This document shows, piece by piece, positions 43,219 through 51,674 of a stretch of DNA of 64,000 bases (position 1 is the stretch's first letter; each line of letters starts with the position of its first letter). Source of the stretch: Alphaproteobacteria bacterium (GTDB lineage: Bacteria; Pseudomonadota; Alphaproteobacteria; GCA-2731375); assembly GCA_016776605.1 (NCBI GenBank), contig JADHTB010000003.1, positions 124,001 through 188,000 on the forward strand, read 5' to 3'. A program made the position numbers and the translations under genes. The notes below the pieces were generated by a model, which worked only from the letters and a program-made list of their open reading frames with translations, searched no databases and was not told where the DNA came from.

Positions 43219-45772
43219 TGACGATACGGTTGGGCACAACGATGACCCGGCGCACGGTTTTATCCGCAACCGCGGCTCTGACCTTGTCCAACGCCAGGGC
43301 AGCTTCCCGAACCTCGTTCTCGGGCTGATCGCGGGCAATTTCCAGCATATCGCGCACTTTTCCATTCAATTGAACGGCAATGGTGACGGTGTCTTCAACC
43401 AACAGGCCCGCATCAAGCGTTGGCCAGGGCGCATCCGCGAGTAAGCCGGTCTGGCCCAGCGCCTGCCAGGCTTCCTCTGCCAGATGCGGCATCATGGGCC
43501 CGACCATAACCACCAAGGTTTCAATAGCCTCCCGCTGGGCCCAGCGTTCGCCGGACCCATCCCCCGCCTTAAAGGATCCCAGCGCGTTGGCCAGCTCATA
43601 GAGCCGAGCCACGGAAACGTTGAATTGAAACCGTTCGATGCCATCCGTCACGGCCGCAATGGCCTGATGGGTGATGCGGCGCAGGGCCAGGGCCGGAGCG
43701 CTGAAATGGTCCGGACCCGCCAGCCCGGCGGGCGGCAAATCGGCGGCGGCTTCCTCAATAATACGCCAGATTCGGCCCGTAAAACGCCAGGCCCCCTCGA
43801 TACCGCTGTCGGTCCATTCCAAATCGCGTTCCGGCGGACTGTCGGAAAGCATGAACCAACGGGCCGTATCCGCGCCATAGCGCTCAATGATATCCTCCGG
43901 ATCGATGACATTTTTGCGGGATTTGGACATTTTTTCAGATCTGCCGATGGTTATAGCGGCATTATTGTCCATCCGGACCAGTTGGCCGGCATCGTTACGG
44001 TTCACTTCGGTCGGTTCCAGCCAGTTACCACTTTCGTCACGATAAGTCTCGTGGCAGACCATACCTTGGGTAAATAACCCGGCAAAAGGCTCGGTTATTC
44101 CCAAATGACCGCTTTTTTTAATGGCACGGGTAAAAAACCGGGCATAAAGCAAATGCAAAATGGCATGTTCGACGCCGCCAATATATTGGTCCACCGGCAA
44201 CCAGTAATCCACCGCCGCCCGATCCAAAGGTTGTTCCGCGCGCGGGCTGCAAAAGCGTGCGAAATACCAGGACGAGTCAACGAAGGTATCAAGGGTATCG
44301 GTCTCCCGCCGGGCCGCCTTGCCGCAGGCGGGACAGTTGGTCGCGCCCCAGGTGGGATGACGGTCCAGGGGGTTGCCGGGACGGTCAAATGTCACGTCAT
44401 CCGGCAGTGTAATAGGCAGGTCAGCCTCCGGCACGGGCACCGGGCCACAATCATCGCAATGGACGACCGGGATGGGACAACCCCAATAACGTTGCCGGGA
44501 TACACCCCAGTCACGCAGACGATACATGGTCTCCCGCGTGCCAAATTTACCCGCTTCAGCCCGCCGTGCGATCTCTCCCTTGGCGTCATCGATGCTCATG
44601 CCGTTCAGGAATTCCGAATTCTCCAGCCGTCCAGGCCCCGTATAGGCCTCGGTACCGACAGTAAAATCGGTCGAATCAATGCCACTGGGGATCACTACGG
44701 GCAATACGTTCAGGTCATATTTGCGGGCAAAATCCAAATCCCGCTGATCATGGGCCGGACAGCCGAAAATGGCGCCCGTGCCGTAGCCGATCAGTACAAA
44801 ATTGGCGATATAAACCGGTAATTCGACACCCTCCAGGAACGGATGCTGGGCCCGAAGGCCCGTATCGAAGCCCAGTTTTTCGGCCTTTTCAACGGCTTCT
44901 TCCGAGGTACCCTGGCGCCGGCACTCGGCCACGAAGGCGGCAATTTCCGGGTTCTCCGCCGCCAGTGCCGCGGACTGCGGATGATCAGGCGACAGCGCCA
45001 GAAAAGACGCGCCAAAAATAGTGTCAGGCCGGGTCGTGAAAACCTCAATCTCCGCGCCGTTATGTTTGACGGCAAAACGCAACCTGGTGCCTTCAGAGCG
45101 GCCGATCCAGTTGGCTTGCATCAGGCGGACTTTGTCCGGCCAACGGTCCAGATCGCCCAGGGCGTCGAGCAATTCGTCCTCGAAAGCGGTAATGCGGAAG
45201 AACCATTGCGATAATTGCCGCCGTTCCACCGCTACGCCGGAGCGCCAGCCGCGGCCGTCGATCACCTGTTCGTTGGCCAGGACCGTATTTTCCGACGGGT
45301 CCCAATTGACCCAGGATTCCCGGCGATAGGCCAAATCGCTCTTTAATAAATCCAGGAATAGTTTTTGCTGCTGACGATAATATTCCACATCGCAAGTGGC
45401 GAATTCCCGTGACCAATCCAGAGACAACCCCATGGCCTGCAATTGGCTGCGCATGTTGGCGATATTTTCGTAGGTCCACTTGGCGGGATGGATCTGCTTT
45501 TCCAAGGCCGCGTTTTCCGCCGGCAATCCAAAGGCATCCCAGCCCATGGGATGCAGCACGTTGAAGCCACGGGCCCGTTTATAGCGCGCGACCACATCCC
45601 CCATGGCATAATTGCGCACATGGCCCATATGGATGCGGCCCGAGGGATAGGGAAACATCTCCAAGACGTAATATTTCGGTTTATCCGGGTTTTCCACCGC
45701 CTGAAAGGTCATCGCAGCGGTCCAGGCCGCCTGCCATTTCGCCTCGGTGGTTTTGGCATTGTAACGCGCCAT
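43205..45772 (-). CDS. leuS: Leucyl-tRNA synthetase
   Basis: 855 residues, normal length. The HIGH-type motif appears as [15 protein letters not shown], the KMSKS as [15 protein letters not shown], and the editing domain has [19 protein letters not shown]. The zinc-binding [19 protein letters not shown] region is present. ATG 45772 is chosen because GGGGAG lies about 10 bases upstream; ATG 45781 would put it too close. It leads the leuS-lptE-holA operon, which converges on parAB. Confidence 0.96.
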   Translation of the reverse strand: MARYNAKTTEAKWQAAWTAAMTFQAVENPDKPKYYVLEMFPYPSGRIHMGHVRNYAMGDVVARYKRARGFNVLHPMGWDAFGLPAENAALEKQIHPAKWTYENIANMRSQLQAMGLSLDWSREFATCDVEYYRQQQKLFLDLLKSDLAYRRESWVNWDPSENTVLANEQVIDGRGWRSGVAVERRQLSQWFFRITAFEDELLDALGDLDRWPDKVRLMQANWIGRSEGTRLRFAVKHNGAEIEVFTTRPDTIFGASFLALSPDHPQSAALAAENPEIAAFVAECRRQGTSEEAVEKAEKLGFDTGLRAQHPFLEGVELPVYIANFVLIGYGTGAIFGCPAHDQRDLDFARKYDLNVLPVVIPSGIDSTDFTVGTEAYTGPGRLENSEFLNGMSIDDAKGEIARRAEAGKFGTRETMYRLRDWGVSRQRYWGCPIPVVHCDDCGPVPVPEADLPITLPDDVTFDRPGNPLDRHPTWGATNCPACGKAARRETDTLDTFVDSSWYFARFCSPRAEQPLDRAAVDYWLPVDQYIGGVEHAILHLLYARFFTRAIKKSGHLGITEPFAGLFTQGMVCHETYRDESGNWLEPTEVNRNDAGQLVRMDNNAAITIGRSEKMSKSRKNVIDPEDIIERYGADTARWFMLSDSPPERDLEWTDSGIEGAWRFTGRIWRIIEEAAADLPPAGLAGPDHFSAPALALRRITHQAIAAVTDGIERFQFNVSVARLYELANALGSFKAGDGSGERWAQREAIETLVVMVGPMMPHLAEEAWQALGQTGLLADAPWPTLDAGLLVEDTVTIAVQLNGKVRDMLEIARDQPENEVREAALALDKVRAAVADKTVRRVIVVPNRIVNVVV

Positions 45773-45825
45773 GGACTTCATTCTCCCCGGCTGCTCCATC
45801 AGCGAAGCAGCCAATCATATGTGCG

Positions 45826-45926
45826 AGAGCAAATTTTACCTAAATATGCTCAGAATTTATAAATTCAGATAATTGAATCAACTCGTTAAGCCGCGTGCCC
45901 GTATCCTGGAACTTGAAAATTGCTCT
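45826..45926. repeat. Possible further member of the AGAGCAA palindrome family
   Basis: agagcaaatttt at 45826-45837 and aaaattgctct at 45916-45926 are inverted with one base of slippage, about 100 bp apart, like the terminal arms of the 24.9- and 31.1-kb elements. No CTAG bounds it. It lies in the leuS upstream region, between leuS and the DUF3576 gene. Confidence 0.45.
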
Positions 45927-46011
45927 CATGGCGCACCGCCAAACCATATCGGGCGCGTCTATTTGGGGATTTCTCAAAAACCAATGATCGTGCGCGCCGG
46001 TTCCCCCGTCC

Positions 46012-46569
46012 CTATTGCTCCAGATTATCCAGCCGCAATTGCCGGGCCCGGAGCAAAATGGCGTTCTCCAATTGCGTCGCTGTATCGTCCGCGACCTTGG
46101 CGCTCAACCATTGTTGTGCGCTGTTCTTGGTCTGCTTGAAAACCGCGACCTTTATGCCATCGGCCCGCAGACGCCGATCGACAATATAGATTGTCATCTT
46201 GAACCGTTCGTCGGGCGTATCAGGGGTGCTGTACCAATCCGTAATAATGACGCCGCCGAATGGGTCGGCCGAATTGAGTGGCATGAAAGACAACGTATCG
46301 AGCGAGGCCCGCCACAGAAAACTGTTGATACCTATGCCGCCACCGCCGTTGTTCGCGGGATCAATTTTTTTGCCACCGAAGATATTCAAACCTTCGGAAC
46401 CGAACACTGATTCCTTTTCTCCACTCGGGCTGGCATCAGCCGTATTGCCGCTTCTTTCCGGATAATTTTGCTCGGTATCCGCCAAGCTACAGGCCCCTAA
46501 AAGCAGCGTTGCCGCCATATAGACACCCAAACGATGCCAGATCCGTCCGCGACGCGGCGTCAAGGTCAT
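46012..46569 (-). CDS. DUF3576-type lipoprotein
   Basis: 185 residues. A signal peptide ends in a lipobox (LLLGACS), so the mature protein is lipid-anchored in the envelope. A Gly/Asn-rich linker precedes GIGINSFLWRASLDTLSFMPLNSADPFGG and VIITDWYSTPDTPDERFKM, which are the conserved DUF3576 segments. The family usually sits directly upstream of leuS in alphaproteobacteria, as here. GGAGTGG 9 bases before ATG 46569 decides the start. The function is unknown. Confidence 0.85.
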   Translation of the reverse strand: MTLTPRRGRIWHRLGVYMAATLLLGACSLADTEQNYPERSGNTADASPSGEKESVFGSEGLNIFGGKKIDPANNGGGGIGINSFLWRASLDTLSFMPLNSADPFGGVIITDWYSTPDTPDERFKMTIYIVDRRLRADGIKVAVFKQTKNSAQQWLSAKVADDTATQLENAILLRARQLRLDNLEQ

Positions 46570-46662
46570 ATAAAACCACTCCAAAAACGACTAACCATAT
46601 CCTGTTATATACACCGTACAGGGCCGGTGCGTAATAGGAACTGGCAAATTGTTATGAAGGAT

Positions 46663-47601
46663 TTAATTCCGCAACGCGGCGTGCGGGCGCAACAGACGGT
46701 TGATCTCTAACCCGGCTTCGCGAATGGTACCCTTTGGGGCCCCTGGCGTTTCGCCACCAGCGGCCAGGCCCAGTCGGCCCCCATGGACCAGCGCGCTGTC
46801 GGATGTGCTTTTGGGTGCGCCATTGATGTTGCGCAATAGGGTGTGAAAGGCCGCCGGACTTAATGCCGGCGCTGCCTGGCTGGATGCCGCGGACATCGTT
46901 TGCTGTACCGCGCCGTTTTTCACCGCCAGACTCGGATTAGATGCGAACGGCACATCGACCAGGTATTCGCCATACAGCGATGGCGCGGCGACACCCATGG
47001 CCGTCGGACCCCCATTGGTTTTGTCCCATGGCGCCGGGGCAGCCCTGGCGGCCAGGCTGACCAGAAGGGCATTGTCATGTGCCGCCGGCGCAACCCCGGC
47101 AACCAGCACATGGCTATCCGCATCGCCATCCCCGTTGAACAGGGCCAGAACGTTGCCGCCGATGTCTTTACCGCTGGCTTCCGCAACCACCGAATTGGCC
47201 AGGGCACCAACAAACCCCAGGGCGCCACCGTACATAGTGCCACCCGCCATGCGGGCGCCAGGGGAAATATCATCCCCACTGACGGCGCGGTAAAGCTCGC
47301 CAATCACCGGAATATGCTGCAATGGGTTCAATATATCCAGCAAATCACCGAAGGTGATGCCATCTTCGCCGAAAAAACTACTATCCGCCACCTCTTGATC
47401 CGGCGGTACAGCCATGCCGCCGCCGGCAACGCCATTGCCGCCGGTAACCAAAGCATTCGTACCGGGTTCAATATCATCGCGGCCCGGCATGTGATAATCG
47501 GGCACCGTAACGAAACGGCCTGGCTGTATGCTGGTGGAAATGGTCATACCAACAAAGAATGCAAGAAACAGGCCAATTTCGGGCCGTGTTTTATCAACCA
47601 C
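46663..47601 (-). CDS. Alphaproteobacterial protein of unknown function, probably exported
   Basis: 312 residues. An N-terminal hydrophobic segment (IGLFLAFFVGMTISTSI) may be a signal anchor. A central block, FGDLLDILNPLQHIPVIGELYRAVSGD followed by ISPGARMAGGTMYGGALG, looks strongly conserved, and I recall similar hypothetical proteins in alphaproteobacteria. The rest is Ala/Gly/Pro-rich and probably disordered. The start is unsure: GTG 47601 keeps the hydrophobic segment, ATG 47547 removes it. It lies between the DUF3576 gene (downstream) and a divergent GT9-like gene. Confidence 0.6.
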   Translation of the reverse strand: MVDKTRPEIGLFLAFFVGMTISTSIQPGRFVTVPDYHMPGRDDIEPGTNALVTGGNGVAGGGMAVPPDQEVADSSFFGEDGITFGDLLDILNPLQHIPVIGELYRAVSGDDISPGARMAGGTMYGGALGFVGALANSVVAEASGKDIGGNVLALFNGDGDADSHVLVAGVAPAAHDNALLVSLAARAAPAPWDKTNGGPTAMGVAAPSLYGEYLVDVPFASNPSLAVKNGAVQQTMSAASSQAAPALSPAAFHTLLRNINGAPKSTSDSALVHGGRLGLAAGGETPGAPKGTIREAGLEINRLLRPHAALRN

Positions 47602-47789
47602 TTAGCCCGAAGCATCTGATTATATGGGTAAATACTACCGGGCTGGCGCGGGGCAGCGGGCAAAATTGGCTGGCCAGATCCACATTATCGACACAAAGAA
47701 AACTTGCTTACCAAAAGCCAAACCGCTATGGCGATGGCGTGGTCGAAATTCACCGGTTCACGCGGACCTGTGCGGACGGTAGGCTGGCA

Positions 47790-49046
47790 ATGGGGCAGGC
47801 CACGCGCGCCGCTGGAGGGGCAGGGTACTTGGCGAAGTCTTTACCAATATTCACCAGCCTGGCGAATTTCCAATTCCCAACCCCCAACAGCACCGCCTTG
47901 CCGCCGCAACAAGGCCGCGGCGGCGTCACCTATGTGACCGCGTCGGGTAATTTCCATCGACAGGCCGTGCGCGGCCATCCGGCGATGATGCGGGAACTGG
48001 GTAATGTCAAGATCAAGCCACTAAAGGTCGAGCGCTGGCGGCGTTATCCCTACCGCGGGCGGTCGGTGCTGTTCCTGTTGCCCCCCCCCGCGATCGGTGA
48101 ACACGTGGCCATTCGTTTATTTCTGGAAGCTTTCATGGCCCAGGCGCGGCCGAAAGAGGTTGCCCTGTTGGGCAGCGATTCAGCCTCGGATGTTTATGCC
48201 GGGATGCCCGGCCTGGCAGTGTATCCGGCCTGGATCGCCCACGATGAATTGCGGCGTTTTCATGCCATTATCGACCTGAATGATGTGCCCGCACGCCGCG
48301 AGATCGAATTCTGGCCGGTGGATATGGAAGCCACGCTATATGAATTGTTCGGATTAACGGTGCCGGGCAAGACGCCGGTGGCTGCCGTGCCGGCCAGGGA
48401 CGGCCCTTTATGTATTGGCATTCTGGCCCTGGCTTCCTCGCCACTGCGCACTTTGCCCGCCGTCCTTGTTCTAAGCCTGAACAAGTTGCTGCGCCGGGAG
48501 GGCATGGAGGTGCAAATCGTTCTGAACGCGAATCAAAGCCAGTCAAAATGGCTGCGATCGGCTTTGGATGCTGTTGTCCCCGATCTTCACTATGTGGAAG
48601 ACACCCGATCGGTCGCCGACTTGCTGGCGCTGATGCGGCAATTCGACTACGCCATATTTGCCGATTCCGGCCCGGCGCATTTGTCCAAACTGGAACAGCG
48701 ACCGGGTGCGGCAATCTTTACTTCCGCGCCGTCGGACCTGCTGCTGGGCCGGCACCGCAATCTATATCCCATCCAGGTGCAATTCAGCAGCGCCCATTGC
48801 CAGGCGCCTTGCGGTCTGGCGAAATTACGTCAGACGGCGGATGGCCGGGTCGGCTGCATGGCATCGCTGGGGGTGGGGCGGGACAGTCTGCCATCGGCGG
48901 TCAGCGGCCCGGACGAGGGCCTGGTTCGTCGGCTTCAGGTGGCGGCGCCGGTGCCTTGCGTGGCGGCGGCGGCAATGTCGGCCGACCGCATCGCGGCCGA
49001 TATCCACGCGGACCTGCTGCGTCGGCGGAACTGCTCAGATCTTTAG
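47790..49046 (+). CDS. Glycosyltransferase family 9-like protein (heptosyltransferase-like)
   Basis: About 418 residues. The C-terminal half carries the GT9 pattern: LCIGILALASSPLRTLP, VQIVLNANQSQSKWLRSALD, FDYAIFADSGPAHLSKLEQRPG and LLGRHRNLYPIQVQFSS, which parallels the ADSGPAHLA loop and following acceptor region of heptosyltransferases. It probably adds a sugar to LPS core or another glycan. The start is uncertain because the frame is open to 47559, but the upstream part is not protein-like and would overlap the divergent gene. The stop at 49044-49046 lies just before a repeat element. Confidence 0.7.
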   Translation: MGQATRAAGGAGYLAKSLPIFTSLANFQFPTPNSTALPPQQGRGGVTYVTASGNFHRQAVRGHPAMMRELGNVKIKPLKVERWRRYPYRGRSVLFLLPPPAIGEHVAIRLFLEAFMAQARPKEVALLGSDSASDVYAGMPGLAVYPAWIAHDELRRFHAIIDLNDVPARREIEFWPVDMEATLYELFGLTVPGKTPVAAVPARDGPLCIGILALASSPLRTLPAVLVLSLNKLLRREGMEVQIVLNANQSQSKWLRSALDAVVPDLHYVEDTRSVADLLALMRQFDYAIFADSGPAHLSKLEQRPGAAIFTSAPSDLLLGRHRNLYPIQVQFSSAHCQAPCGLAKLRQTADGRVGCMASLGVGRDSLPSAVSGPDEGLVRRLQVAAPVPCVAAAAMSADRIAADIHADLLRRRNCSDL

Positions 49047-49048
49047 AA

Positions 49049-49093
49049 TTAGAGCAATTTTTCCAATCGCTTTCGTCACGTTCATCGCTCTAA
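49049..49093. repeat. Short TTAGAGC palindromic element
   Basis: ttagagc (49049-49055) and gctctaa (49087-49093) are terminal inverted repeats of a 45-bp unit with tagagcaatt at the left end, as in the copies at 24.9 and 31.1 kb. It lies between convergent genes, just ahead of the porin terminator. Confidence 0.6.
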
Positions 49094-49122
49094 ATAATTA
49101 CAAACTTCCCTAAATTCAGGGT

Positions 49123-49157
49123 AAAAAAAGAGCGTGGGGCCAAAAGGCCCCACGCTC
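49123..49157 (-). terminator. Rho-independent terminator of the porin gene
   Basis: A perfect 12-bp stem, gagcgtggggcc (49130-49141) with ggccccacgctc (49146-49157), has an AAAA loop. On the minus strand it is followed by seven T (49123-49129). It lies 25 bp after the porin stop. Confidence 0.92.
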
Positions 49158-49181
49158 CCATACGCGATGTATGTTGCTTGA

Positions 49182-50294
49182 CTAGAACGAGAATTTCGTC
49201 CCGATCACGCCAACCGTGTTGCTGCCTTGTGTAGCAGCAGTATTCGATGAGTCCTCGAAATCGAAGAACTGCAGACCACCAAACAGCTTGATCCCTGGCC
49301 CGAGGTTGTAAGAACCACCAACCGAGACATACCGGGTCTCGTCGTCCCTGACTACCGCAGCGACATCACCGGTGGCCAATTGGTAAACGATACCAACTTT
49401 ATAGGGCCCACTGGCGTAATCCACACCGGCGCGCCATTCGACGCGGTCAGTATTCGCAGCACCCGCACGGTCGTCAATCTTGGTGTACCTGCCACCAATC
49501 CGGAAGCCGCTCATGCCAATTTGACCGCCGGCCGAGTAGCCGTCCACGTCCGTACCGGCAGCGGCGCCAACAGCGGTTGCCTCCGTATCGGAGACGAAGC
49601 GGCTACCAAACACACGGACGTCAGTTCCACCCATCTTGCCAACGTAGTTGGCGGCGACGTCGAGCAACTCGTTGCCAACGGTGCCGTCAAGCTGTGAATT
49701 GAGACCGCTACCGGTGGAGTTGTTGCCGGTATTGTTCTCAGGCATATAGCTGACGCCCAACTGGAAGCCACTCATGCGCGGGGTGAAATATTGAATCTTC
49801 TGATCCGGCGTTTGCAGGATACCGGCATCGCCACCATAAGAGTTGAGGCCCAGGCCGTTCAGGGTGGTAACAGAACCCTGCGAGCCAAAGTCGCCATGAC
49901 CGTCAATCAGCTCACCGATCGAGCCGGCAGACATCAGCAAGCTGACGCCCCAGGTCTCGCCGAATTCAACGCGGCCAAAGGAGCCGTCAGCCCAGATATA
50001 GGTGTTATCGATCTGGTCACCAGATGTCTCGCCTTCGAGCTGCACCATCACGCCGAACTTGATACCGTTGTCCAACGTGGTCTTGCCGCTGAAGTAGATT
50101 TCAGACTCTTGGCCTAAACCATGGCCACGATTATCCAATGTTGCCGGGCTGGCATCGGACTCGTTGTCACCTATTTGGATAACACCACGCCAATAGCCGC
50201 CTAGGCCCAGCTTAATTTTCTCAGCAGCACCCGCCGTGCCAGCCAGAAGGCTAACGGCGACAAGGGCTGTCGTTCCATAAAGTATGTTTTTCAT
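49182..50294 (-). CDS. Outer-membrane porin (Gram-negative porin, 16-strand type)
   Basis: 370 residues. The signal peptide KNILYGTTALVAVSLLAGTAGA ends before AEKIKLGLGGYWRG. Alternating aromatic/polar strands run throughout, and the chain ends in GVIGTKFSF, with the terminal Phe used by the BAM machinery. The L3-like region around SLLMSAGSIGELIDGHG resembles porins of Rhodospirillales. AAAGG about 9 bases before ATG 50294 decides the start, 69 codons inside the longest frame. It is followed by a strong terminator, so it is monocistronic. Confidence 0.9.
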   Translation of the reverse strand: MKNILYGTTALVAVSLLAGTAGAAEKIKLGLGGYWRGVIQIGDNESDASPATLDNRGHGLGQESEIYFSGKTTLDNGIKFGVMVQLEGETSGDQIDNTYIWADGSFGRVEFGETWGVSLLMSAGSIGELIDGHGDFGSQGSVTTLNGLGLNSYGGDAGILQTPDQKIQYFTPRMSGFQLGVSYMPENNTGNNSTGSGLNSQLDGTVGNELLDVAANYVGKMGGTDVRVFGSRFVSDTEATAVGAAAGTDVDGYSAGGQIGMSGFRIGGRYTKIDDRAGAANTDRVEWRAGVDYASGPYKVGIVYQLATGDVAAVVRDDETRYVSVGGSYNLGPGIKLFGGLQFFDFEDSSNTAATQGSNTVGVIGTKFSF

Positions 50295-50505
50295 TGCTTT
50301 TACCTTTTCTCTCTCTTGCTTGGTGGCCATGGCAACGCGCGCTACTTTAGCAAAACTGTAACAGGCGTTACGGACCGGTGAAGCATCCTCAACTCTGTGA
50401 TATTGAGCACATCGCCTTGGGTAAAGGCAAGTTATCATGGGCGGAACTGTGTCGATAATCGAACACTGTGGCAAAGCTGCAACAGCGCAGGGGCGGTCCA
50501 TCTAT

Positions 50506-51084
50506 TCATGCACCGGTTCGGGCGCCGCTTTTTACCGCCCGCATGACAATGGTGGTCTCCATAATCACGTTGGCATACATACGCATGGCTTCCTGCAATG
50601 CCGCCGGCTGCAATTCACCGCGTTGCAGGCGGCCGCGCCAGGGTTCATCGGGCAAAACGTCAAACGAGACGATCTCGAAGTCCACGCCCAGATAAAGTCC
50701 CAGCGGTGTATTGGGAATGCCTTTTTTCTGCCATTCCCGGTTGCGCTTTTGCGAAAACATCTCCAAGCCCTGCACGGTTATCGGCCGCACGTGGGTGGGA
50801 TCGTTCAGGTAATGATCATGGCGCGGGTGGGGCACGACGATGCGCACAAGGGCGCCGGGCCGGCAAACCCGCCACAGCTCCTTGATGATCGCCAAATAGC
50901 CGTCTGACGTCGCGCCCAGATGTTCCAATACATGGCGCATCTGTATTTCCTGGACACTATCATCCGCCCAGGGCCAAGGTATGGCCTCCAGGTCCACCAG
51001 CTCATCCGGTTCGGCGAGCGGGATCTTATCGACGTTGATCCAATCGGCCTTTTTGTCAAAGCCGCAACCGAGATTAAGGCGCAT
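50506..51084 (-). CDS. SAM-dependent methyltransferase (Methyltransf_11-like)
   Basis: 192 residues. RLNLGCGFDKKADWINVDK is the SAM-binding loop at the very N-terminus, followed by DSVQEIQMRHVLEHL and LIIKELWRVCRPGALVRIVVPHP. This compact form, starting almost directly with the LNLGCG motif, is common near glycan and surface-polysaccharide genes. It lies upstream of the porin on the same strand but 211 bp away. The substrate is unknown. Confidence 0.8.
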   Translation of the reverse strand: MRLNLGCGFDKKADWINVDKIPLAEPDELVDLEAIPWPWADDSVQEIQMRHVLEHLGATSDGYLAIIKELWRVCRPGALVRIVVPHPRHDHYLNDPTHVRPITVQGLEMFSQKRNREWQKKGIPNTPLGLYLGVDFEIVSFDVLPDEPWRGRLQRGELQPAALQEAMRMYANVIMETTIVMRAVKSGARTGA

Positions 51085-51123
51085 CCAACCACTTACGTTC
51101 GTTTATAGGCTCCTCAGCTTAGT

Positions 51124-51388
51124 CTAGAGCAGATCCGGGATATTGTGAACCATTTGACCGCTCACCAAGTCCCCGTGGGTAGGCGCGGTTTGCAGGTCGA
51201 TGTGGTACATCGTCCAAGAATCGCAACGCAGCCACGGGGACTTGGTGAGCGGCCTTCGGTGGCGCCCCTAAGCTGTTCGGGTGCGTTGCGCCGCTTGCCC
51301 GATGCATCACATCGCGCCGCGCAACGCGCCTACCCGAATAGCTTAGGGGCGCCATCAAATGGACCAGAATATCCCGGAACTGCTCTAG
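51124..51388. repeat. Three-armed palindromic element with CTAG ends
   Basis: Outer arms 51124-51157 and 51355-51388 pair at 30 of 34 bases and both end in CTAG. Inside are two hairpins. Hairpin 1 has arms 51158-51178 and 51232-51252, a perfect 21-bp stem. Hairpin 2 spans about 51260-51354, with a stem starting tggcgcccctaagct and one 4-base slip. The inner parts of the two hairpins are homologous and inverted relative to each other (gtaggcgcg, gatgtg, catcg, gcaacgca recur). The whole folds like a cloverleaf. No coding sequence is seen in it. Confidence 0.85.
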
Positions 51389-51674
51389 CCGCCGCTTAGA
51401 GGTCTGACAACGCGTCCGTGGCCGAGGCGGCTCTTTCCGGTCCATTTGCCCCAGGTATGCAGTGTTCCCATGCAAATTTCGAGGGAACAAGAAATTCCGT
51501 AACAGGAAGACTGAAAATTCATGGATACATGCAATTCAGGTTTGTTTGTGGTGCCGGTCCCTGATAGGAAAGGGCCGATTTGCCGCCATTCGCGGCGCAA
51601 AGAATACGAGAAATCGAGCTCATGAAGGCATTCGATCCCAAAATGGCGCAAAAGCAACAACAAGGGTCTTTCCG
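51389..51674. other. Upstream region of cysNC, no gene recognised
   Basis: 286 bp between the palindromic element and the cysNC start. Nothing gene-like stands out. A 22-codon reading frame at 51622-51690 overlaps the cysNC start out of frame, with a poor ribosome site. The region probably holds the promoter; no clear -35/-10 pair or riboswitch was found. Confidence 0.5.
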
